Shown here piece after piece: positions 58,432-64,000 of a stretch of DNA of 64,000 nucleotides; the first letter of the stretch is position 1, and each line of letters starts with the position of its first letter. The DNA is from Nocardia bovistercoris. Its GTDB lineage: Bacteria > Actinomycetota > Actinomycetes > Mycobacteriales > Mycobacteriaceae. The stretch is taken from contig NZ_JADMLG010000013.1 in assembly GCF_015674855.1 (NCBI RefSeq), positions 27,412 to 91,411 of the forward strand. The letters are read 5' to 3'. The notes beneath the pieces are model-generated. The model worked only from the letters and a program-made list of their open reading frames with translations. It had not been told where the DNA came from and ran no database searches. The position numbers were made by a program, and so were the translations under genes.

Positions 58432-60510
58432 ATGCTGGTCATCAACGAGCGGGCGGACGTGCCGCGATCCGAACAGCGAGTCCTCGACTGGATGCGCACC
58501 TGGACCGGGCAATACATCATTGTCGGCCTGGCGATCTCGGGATGTTCGGTCTCCGAGCGCGAGTCCGACGACGACGCGCCCGAAGCCGACCTCGTCGTCA
58601 TCACCCCGCGCGCCGTGGTCGTCATCGAGGTGCGCGGCACCGTGCCCGACGCCACCGACGGCGTGCTCTCGGTGCGGGAGAACGGGCGCTGGCGGCTGTC
58701 CGGATTCGACGGCGACCCGATTCACGTGCGCGACAACGACAACAACGTCTTCGACAAGGTCACCGACACGGTCGTCGACCTGAAAGAACTGCTGCGCAAA
58801 CACCAACCCGACGCCTACGTGGACGGGCTGATCGTTGTGGTGCCGCCGTGGGAGTCCACCGTCACCCTCGAAGTCGAATCCCGCCAGGACGGATGCGGTG
58901 TCGTCCTCGGATCGACGCCGGGCGAGCTGCGAGCCTGGCTGTACCGCACGTCCAACCGCAAACTGCTGTGGACCGCCGAAACGGTGCACGCGCTGCTCGC
59001 CGACCTGGCGCTGGATCACCTGCTCACCGTCGAAGACATTCTCGCCGAGGGGTTTCCGTCGGCCACGGGGCGTCGCCCGAAACCCCGCGCCACGCCCGAA
59101 GCCGCCGCGAACGAGTCGGTTGCCTATCCCGACCATCTGTCCCGCCCGATGCTGCGTCGCGCGGCGCAAGCGGACGCCGACGCGCCGGACTCGGAAGCGG
59201 ACCTGCTCGCCGCGCCCGAGTCGAGTGTGTCGGCGAGTCTCGCGGACGCGATGATCGCGGACGCGACCTCGGCGCGCGGGCGGGCCGAGGTCGAGGCGGT
59301 CGAACGGCCGCAGGCGGCAACGGGATACCGCGGTGTACGGCTGGAAAGACTGTATCCGCGTGAGGTAGTGGACCAGCGTGCGGCGGAGTTCGCCGAAAAG
59401 GTGTCCGGTCATTCGCCGACGGTCGGTGCGCGCGTGCAAGTCTCCGCGACGCCCGAGCTCGAGGGTTTTTCGGTTCGGGCCGCCGCTGTCGCGCCCGCGC
59501 TGGTGGAGCACGGTTCGGTACCGTACGGGGAATCGTCGGACGCGGGAGATTCTTCCGGTGACCACGACGCTCGTATGCCACGAATGTCGGCCGACGATCC
59601 GGTTCGGCAGGTATTGAATTACACGATGCTGCCGCCGGATTCCCTCGTTCGGGTGGAATCGCACGGTGCGCGCTCCTCGGAGTTGCGCGAAGGTGGCGGG
59701 CCGGTGCCGCCGACCATCGATCCGTACCCGGAACTTCCTGTCTCGCAGAATGATCCGTCCCCGACTCGCACCCCGGACTCCGGTGGTCAGCGACCGCAGC
59801 ACTATCCGCTGCACCGCCCCGACCACGAGCCGCCGTGGATCGCGCCGGACGAGGGTGTCGATCCGCCGGGCGCCGCGACTCCCGGCTATGTGCGCCCGCC
59901 GTGGATCCAGCCCGACGACGAGGCCGCGCAACCCGTCCGCTCGGACCTCGGCGCGGATCGGATCGCGGTGCGCGGCGGTGCGCCCGCGCTGACCGTCGTC
60001 GACGCTCCCGAATTCCCGGACGAGGACCTCGACGATCCCGATCCCGATGCGGTGCTTCCGCCCGCGTCGGCGTCGCCCGCCGCGTTCACCGATCGCTGGT
60101 CGTCGTGGGTGGACCATCGGCCCGCGCCGTCGATCCCGCTGCGCAGGCAGCCGCCGCGCGCGGCGACCTCGATCGAGCCGCAACGCAGGCACGCCATGCC
60201 GGAACCGACGAAATCGCCGGTGGGGGTTCCGGAGTGGATGACAACGCTGCGCGAACGGGTACCCGCGAAGCTACCGAAGGTGAGCGGGGACGGGAAACTG
60301 CCGCAGCAACTCGGCGCGGTGCTGGTCATCGCCACCGCCGTCGGCGCGGTGTGGTTGCTGGTTTCGACGGGCACGGCGTCCTACCGCGACATGGAGGAGC
60401 AGCGTCGGTCGCCGGAGAGTTCCGAGGTGGCGCCGCAGGGTGTGGGGCAGGTGCAGCAGACGCCGGTCTCGACACCGCCCGTGTGTTTCCCGCTGCTGAC
60501 GGAGTGCTGA
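58432..60510 (+). CDS. NERD-domain protein with disordered middle and C-terminal membrane anchor
   Basis: This 692-residue protein starts with a nuclease-related domain (residues 1-180): PRSEQRVLDWMRTWTG, EADLVVITPRAVVVIEVRGTVPD, DNNVFDKVTDTVVDLKELL and VVVPPWESTVTLEV. In active PD-(D/E)xK-type domains the motif is E-x-K, while here it reads E-V-R, so catalysis is doubtful. Residues 210-620 are Pro/Asp/Ala-rich and low complexity with repeated RPPW-I-type motifs (PPWIAPDEGVDPPG, PPWIQPDDEAA). A membrane segment is near 630-650 (LGAVLVIATAVGAVWLLVS). The DUF6882 gene overlaps its stop (TGATG), so the two are coupled. Confidence 0.85.
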   Translation: MLVINERADVPRSEQRVLDWMRTWTGQYIIVGLAISGCSVSERESDDDAPEADLVVITPRAVVVIEVRGTVPDATDGVLSVRENGRWRLSGFDGDPIHVRDNDNNVFDKVTDTVVDLKELLRKHQPDAYVDGLIVVVPPWESTVTLEVESRQDGCGVVLGSTPGELRAWLYRTSNRKLLWTAETVHALLADLALDHLLTVEDILAEGFPSATGRRPKPRATPEAAANESVAYPDHLSRPMLRRAAQADADAPDSEADLLAAPESSVSASLADAMIADATSARGRAEVEAVERPQAATGYRGVRLERLYPREVVDQRAAEFAEKVSGHSPTVGARVQVSATPELEGFSVRAAAVAPALVEHGSVPYGESSDAGDSSGDHDARMPRMSADDPVRQVLNYTMLPPDSLVRVESHGARSSELREGGGPVPPTIDPYPELPVSQNDPSPTRTPDSGGQRPQHYPLHRPDHEPPWIAPDEGVDPPGAATPGYVRPPWIQPDDEAAQPVRSDLGADRIAVRGGAPALTVVDAPEFPDEDLDDPDPDAVLPPASASPAAFTDRWSSWVDHRPAPSIPLRRQPPRAATSIEPQRRHAMPEPTKSPVGVPEWMTTLRERVPAKLPKVSGDGKLPQQLGAVLVIATAVGAVWLLVSTGTASYRDMEEQRRSPESSEVAPQGVGQVQQTPVSTPPVCFPLLTEC

Positions 60511-61466
60511 TGTTGTTCGACGGCATCCGGCGGCGCTCGACGCGGGTCGGCGATCGTGGCCGAGGGCGCGGCGCTTGTGCCGAGACGAGTGTGCGCGTGG
60601 CGGCGGAGACAGTCGGCGACGAGCCGAATTCGCCTGACGAACGGGCTGATTCGATGCCGGTGAGCGGCCGGGAAACTACTACCCGGCTACCGGCCGGTTC
60701 ACTCGCCGAAGTGGTGTCCTCGGCGACGCCTGCGGCTACCGTGAGCGCGGTGTCCAACGCCTCGACCTTCGTCCAGTTGATCGACGCCGCCGCCCTGCTG
60801 TCCTACGAGCACCAGTTGCACCTCGCGGAGGTGCTCGGCGCGGACCACTCCTTCTACTTCGAGCTCGGTGCGTCGCGCTTCGAATTCCGCTGCGCGTGGG
60901 GGACTCTCGAATGCACCGGCGTGCACCTGCTCGGCAGCGCCGCACCGGGTCCGCGGTCGTGGTTGTGGTCGTGGGCGAATCCGATGGGGTTCGCCGACGA
61001 GCTGACGGCCGCCGCGCGGTCCGTGCGCGATGCCGGGGCCGAGCGCGGAATTCTCGAATTGTCCTCCGCCGAGGTGCCGTTCGACGCGATCGGCCTCGAT
61101 ATCGAGCCGAGCGCGATGGCGTGGGCGATGATGGAAGCGGCCAAACCGCTCGCGGGCCGCTGGGTCGGCTACCAACTCGCCGCGGAGGGCGGCACTTTCG
61201 TCGCCTTCCTGCTCGAGCACCCGAGTTTCGAACTGGCCGCGCCGACCGGGCCGAGACTGTCGCGTGTGGTGACCGAGGGCATCGCGGCCGTGTGCCCGCC
61301 CGACGAATACGAGGCGGTGCTCAGCTACCTGACGTTGCGCGGACTGTCCGTCACCGGGTCCGAGGACACGCTGCGCTTCGAGGGCGCGGATATGGACGGT
61401 GTCGTCGAGTTCGACGAATACGGTCAGCTCACCGATATCGACGTCACCGTGGGCGGATCGGGCTGA
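60510..61466 (+). CDS. DUF6882-like protein coupled to the NERD gene
   Basis: This 318-residue protein has a basic variable N-terminus (about 1-75) and a domain with FYFELGASRFEFRCAWGTLECTGVHLLG, PRSWLWSWANPMGF, IEPSAMAWAMMEAAKPL and the WVGYQLAAEGGTFVAFLL segment. This fits the DUF6882 pattern by the W-L-W-S-W-A-N motif. Function unknown. GGAG lies five bases before the ATG at 60510, which overlaps the NERD gene stop, so the two proteins are probably made together. Confidence 0.7.
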   Translation: MLFDGIRRRSTRVGDRGRGRGACAETSVRVAAETVGDEPNSPDERADSMPVSGRETTTRLPAGSLAEVVSSATPAATVSAVSNASTFVQLIDAAALLSYEHQLHLAEVLGADHSFYFELGASRFEFRCAWGTLECTGVHLLGSAAPGPRSWLWSWANPMGFADELTAAARSVRDAGAERGILELSSAEVPFDAIGLDIEPSAMAWAMMEAAKPLAGRWVGYQLAAEGGTFVAFLLEHPSFELAAPTGPRLSRVVTEGIAAVCPPDEYEAVLSYLTLRGLSVTGSEDTLRFEGADMDGVVEFDEYGQLTDIDVTVGGSG

Positions 61467-61494
61467 AACCCCTGGCAACGGCCGGGATTCAGCC
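61461..61494. terminator. Bidirectional hairpin at convergent gene ends
   Basis: GGCTGAAACCC (61461-61471) and GGGATTCAGCC (61484-61494) pair with one mismatch and a 12-nt loop. The stem overlaps the DUF6882 stop (61464-61466) and the VOC stop (61489-61491), so it can end transcription on both strands. Confidence 0.7.
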
Positions 61495-61866
61495 TGCGGT
61501 ATCGGGTGCGAGCGCCAGGCAGAACGGATGCCCCGCGGGGTCGATCAGCACACGCCAGCGGTCCGGGACGGGCTGGAATTCGGCGCGCACCGCACCGTGT
61601 TCGATCGCGGCCGCCTCGGCGGAGTCGAGGTCATCGACCAGCAGGTCCAGGTGCATCTGCTTGGGTACGTCGTTGCCTGGCCAGTCGGGTGGCCGATGGT
61701 CGGCGACGTGCTCGACGGTGATGGTGACGCCGCCGCCGACGAGAACGACGAGATGATCGGATTCGTAGCGCAGGTCGAACTCAAGCAGGTCACGATAGAA
61801 CCGCCCGAGCAGGCGCGGATCCGAGCTGTCGAACGACACCGCGCCGAATCTGGCTATCGCGGTCAT
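61489..61866 (-). CDS. VOC-family (glyoxalase/bleomycin-resistance-like) protein
   Basis: This 125-residue protein has two beta-alpha-beta-beta-beta modules: IARFGAVSFDSSDPRLLGRFYRDLLEFDLRY and the second QMHLDLLVDDLDSAEAAAIEHGA with FCLALAP at the end. The family's metal positions fit S/H in AVSFD, H in QMHLDL and E/D later (VLIDPAGHPFCL). Type is the DUF5829/dioxygenase-like VOC group. The substrate is not evident. It is convergent with the DUF6882 gene and followed by a hairpin. Confidence 0.82.
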   Translation of the reverse strand: MTAIARFGAVSFDSSDPRLLGRFYRDLLEFDLRYESDHLVVLVGGGVTITVEHVADHRPPDWPGNDVPKQMHLDLLVDDLDSAEAAAIEHGAVRAEFQPVPDRWRVLIDPAGHPFCLALAPDTAG

Positions 61867-61933
61867 AGGCCCACCGTATCGTCATGGGTCCACTTGTTCG
61901 CGGCGGGTATGTCGCCGGAGACGGTGGCGTGGT

Positions 61934-62863
61934 TCAGGCCGGTATTCGGCCGGTTTCGATTTCGGGGGTCGCCAGATCGTCCAAGGTGCACAGGTCTTGG
62001 AGCGCGTGCACGCCGGGTGCGGCCTTCATGGCGTGTGGCACGGCGCCCGCGGTGATCGTCGCGGTGGCGCGGGATTGGTTGGCGCCGCGCGCCCACCTGC
62101 CGACGCCGTCGCGGCCGCGTGCCATGACGGTCCACCGTTCCGTGCCGGGAAGGCTGAGTCCGCGTGGGGCTTTCGACGCACCGGGAATCCAGGTGAGCGC
62201 GGCAAGCGCGACGGTGGCCGGTCGGGAGTCGAGACCGAAGAAGGTGCGAACCGGCACCCCGAGTTGGCGACGCAGCGTGTGTTGGTCGGCGAAATCGACG
62301 CGGTACAGGGTGCGCGGGCTCGACTCGCCGGGTAGGTGGAACCGTTCGGGCCGGGTGTAGTTGCGGATGCGGGCGCCTTGATCGTGGAAGTGCTTGCCCA
62401 GCAGGCCGTATGACCATTCCGTCGCCGCCGCGCCGTGCTTCTCGCCCGCGCCGAGCAGTACCGCGATGTCCACGGGGCCGAGTGATTCGGCGTGCACCGC
62501 GACGGCGAGCAGGTCGGTGAGTCCGGGAGCCAATCCGACATCGACCAGGATCGGGCCCGGATCGCGCAGTTCCCGTAATTTCTCGATATATCCGGACGTG
62601 GCGGTGATGTCGACGAACGCGCATCCGGAAATTCCCGCGACGGCGGCGAGTTCCGGATTCTCCGCACCTGAGGTGTTCACGACGATATCCGTGCCGCGCA
62701 GTGCGGCGCGGTAGCCGGTGAGCGCCGGATCGGCGAGGTCGACCACCGTATCCGCGCGGGCGGGATCACGCCCGGCGGTGACCACGGTTTCGCCCGCCCC
62801 GCGCAACGCGGCGACCAGATGCCTGCCGACGGCGCCGTAACCACCGAGAACGAGGACCTTCAT
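61934..62863 (-). CDS. Saccharopine-dehydrogenase-like NAD(P)-binding protein
   Basis: This 309-residue protein has a Rossmann start KVLVLGGYGAVGRHLVAALRG (G-G-x-G-x-x-G) and a saccharopine-dehydrogenase NADP-binding pattern (ADTVVDLADPA, GTDIVVNTSGAENPELA, CAFVDITATSGYIEKL, PILVDVGLAPGLTDLLA). The last two thirds diverge from lysine-pathway enzymes; similar actinobacterial proteins are of unknown substrate. The ATG at 62863 overlaps the upstream membrane-protein gene stop by 4 nt (ATGA), so both genes are coupled and probably act together. Confidence 0.82.
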   Translation of the reverse strand: MKVLVLGGYGAVGRHLVAALRGAGETVVTAGRDPARADTVVDLADPALTGYRAALRGTDIVVNTSGAENPELAAVAGISGCAFVDITATSGYIEKLRELRDPGPILVDVGLAPGLTDLLAVAVHAESLGPVDIAVLLGAGEKHGAAATEWSYGLLGKHFHDQGARIRNYTRPERFHLPGESSPRTLYRVDFADQHTLRRQLGVPVRTFFGLDSRPATVALAALTWIPGASKAPRGLSLPGTERWTVMARGRDGVGRWARGANQSRATATITAGAVPHAMKAAPGVHALQDLCTLDDLATPEIETGRIPA

Positions 62864-63315
62864 CGCACCGACTCCGCGACGCGCGTATTTCCCGCTGCTC
62901 CGCGTGCCCGGACGGTGGCGAGGCCGACGCAGCCGAAGACGACGCCCGCGCCGATCTCGGTCACCGCGCTGAACCAGGAGAACCACGTGACGTTCGTGTG
63001 CGGCAGTGAAATGTAGCTGTCCTGGAAATCGCTCCAGAATGTCGGCAGCAGGTGCGCGTAGACGAAGACCGCCGCGCTGCCGAATCCGATCGCCATCGCC
63101 GCCTCGGCCGCTCGACGGCGGTGGGTGAACACCATGTACACCACGACGGCGATGAGAATCGCCTGGATGTTTCCGCCGATCATGATCGCCATCGGCGAGG
63201 CCGACATGCCCCTGCGGAAATGGTCGATGCCGTGGATCGCGAATCCGATCGCGAATGCCACCGCCGACCATCGCAATGCGCGCGTGTCGTCTGTTTCGTG
63301 CTCGGCGGTCGTCAT
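62860..63315 (-). CDS. Small four-helix membrane protein
   Basis: This 151-residue protein has four predicted membrane segments (about 16-32, 43-66, 72-95 and 112-135): WSAVAFAIGFAIHGIDHF, MIGGNIQAILIAVVVYMVFTHR, AAMAIGFGSAAVFVYAHLLPTFW and FSAVTEIGAGVVFGCVGLATV. A conserved-looking HGIDHFRRG and YAHLLPTFWSDFQDSYIS face opposite sides. I know no function. The gene leads a two-gene operon and is divergent from the TetR gene at 63427, which probably controls it. Confidence 0.75.
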   Translation of the reverse strand: MTTAEHETDDTRALRWSAVAFAIGFAIHGIDHFRRGMSASPMAIMIGGNIQAILIAVVVYMVFTHRRRAAEAAMAIGFGSAAVFVYAHLLPTFWSDFQDSYISLPHTNVTWFSWFSAVTEIGAGVVFGCVGLATVRARGAAGNTRVAESVR

Positions 63316-63372
63316 GCTCCCCTCCGCCCTTCGGTGTGCAGTGTGAGCCCCTGTGCAGTGTGAGCCTCTCGG

Positions 63373-63414
63373 TCACAATATGAACGTATTGTGACACAAT
63401 ATGTCCGTATTTTC
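63373..63414. promoter_or_regulatory. Two operator-like repeats at the TetR / membrane-protein divergent region
   Basis: TCACAATA (63373-63380) and TATTGTGA (63387-63394) are perfect 8-bp arms around TGAACG. A second, partial copy CACAATATGTCCGTATT starts at 63395, 21 bp later, so the two overlap by helical phase. They lie 12-54 bp before the TetR start, and near the divergent gene's start, fitting a TetR operator. Confidence 0.7.
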
Positions 63415-63426
63415 TATAGTGGTTCG

Positions 63427-64000
63427 GTGAGCCAAGCACCACCGTTCCCACGCCCGGCGCGACCCGACCCGTCGGCGGCCGATCGCATACTGGTTGCCGC
63501 GTTGAAATGCTTTGCCGCCGAAGGCATAGCCGCGACGTCGCTGCGGTCGGTGGCTACTGCCGCGCAGGTATCGATCGGCCTGGTGCAGCATCATTTCGGC
63601 ACCAAATCCGGGCTGGTCACGGCCGTGAACGAATTCGTACTCGGGGTGGTGGCCGACGGGGTGGCCGCGCGCCCGCTGCCCGCACCGCCCGCCGACACCT
63701 TCGGCGAGATCGGCCATCGAGTCTGCTCGATCATGATCGAACATCCCGAGGTGGTCGACTATCTGGCGCGCGCGTTCGTCGACGGCGACGATCTCGCGCA
63801 CACGATCTTCGACGGTCTGGTCGCGATCAGCGCGGGCCAGTGGGACCAGTTGGCCGATCACGGTCTGCTGCGCCCCGACATCGACCGCACCTGGGCGGCG
63901 CTGCATCCCCTGATCCTGGTGCTCGGCACGGTGATGCTGCGCAGGCAGATCGAGCGGCACCTGCCCGCACCGCTCGCCGACCCGGAGCAACTCGATCGCT
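63427..64000 (+). CDS. TetR-family regulator (partial, runs off the window)
   Basis: The frame opens at GTG 63427 (VSQAPPFPRPARPDPSAADR) and runs to the end of the window without a stop, at least 191 residues. The DNA-binding part is RILVAALKCFAAEGIAATSLRSVATAAQVSIGLVQHHFGTKSGLV, and the C-terminal domain has EIGHRVCSIMIEHPEVVDYLARAFVDGD and PDIDRTWAALHPLILVLGTVML. It probably represses the divergent membrane-protein/dehydrogenase operon through the sites at 63373-63414. The 3' end is not in the window. Confidence 0.88.
   Translation, partial: MSQAPPFPRPARPDPSAADRILVAALKCFAAEGIAATSLRSVATAAQVSIGLVQHHFGTKSGLVTAVNEFVLGVVADGVAARPLPAPPADTFGEIGHRVCSIMIEHPEVVDYLARAFVDGDDLAHTIFDGLVAISAGQWDQLADHGLLRPDIDRTWAALHPLILVLGTVMLRRQIERHLPAPLADPEQLDR

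Overview
This window looks like chromosomal DNA of a high-GC actinomycete of the mycolic-acid group, most likely Nocardia or a close relative. Sampled host lines run near 70% GC (43 of 60 bases at 30001-30060), and GTG starts and ATGA or TGATG overlaps are frequent. From memory of the M. tuberculosis map, the backbone is the mirror image of the Rv2236c to Rv2219 region: cobD, SURF1, ptpA, cobC, Nif3-like, zinc-ribbon protein, RNase H/phosphatase fusion, CHAD protein, panB, caeA-like hydrolase, glnA2, glnE, glnA1, RDD protein, DUF4191 protein. Accessory genes sit between these blocks. The ptkA gene that lies between ptpA and cobC in mycobacteria is absent.

Layout. 0-10 kb: HxlR regulator, nitroreductase, SanA-like protein, an orphan Eco57I/TaqI-type adenine methyltransferase with an 18-bp repeat tail, TetR, gamma-carbonic-anhydrase-like protein, alanine dehydrogenase followed by decayed copies of its own 3' end, an ECF41 sigma factor with its predicted autopromoter, and a PPOX-fold protein. 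9-17 kb: the cobD to RNase H core. 17-25 kb: secreted serine protease, SpoU methyltransferase, alpha/beta hydrolase, RNase P RNA, lipoproteins, a YefM-YoeB module with a perfect 38-bp operator, CHAD protein and proline iminopeptidase. 25-33 kb: panB, caeA-like, glnA2 and glnE. 33-49 kb: HPr-like protein lacking the phospho-histidine, TetR/SDR/acyl-CoA synthetase unit, EEP-family protein, zinc metallopeptidase, a coupled CocE/M20/lipase/RibH2-type operon, lspA, and an acyltransferase/TetR pair. 49-52 kb: a low-GC island (about 43-45% in sampled lines) with a frameshifted NUDIX gene on its edge and a two-gene AAA ATPase plus DUF4276 module, which is the best candidate for a little-described defence system. 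52-64 kb: glnA1 with a near-perfect GlnR box, RDD and DUF4191 proteins, an EF-G2-like factor with altered GTPase motifs, a NERD/DUF6882 pair, a saccharopine-dehydrogenase-like/membrane protein pair, and a partial TetR gene at the window end.

Two themes stand out. The nitrogen genes form one unit of function: GlnA1 keeps the adenylylation tyrosine motif and a GlnR box, GlnE is the adenylyltransferase, and GlnA2 lacks the tyrosine. Separately, tandem duplications cluster at the 3' ends or junctions of genes (ald, HPr-like gene, methyltransferase, SDR, SDR/acyl-CoA synthetase junction, downstream of lspA, perhaps cobD). All annotations come from reading the sequence. No database search was run.
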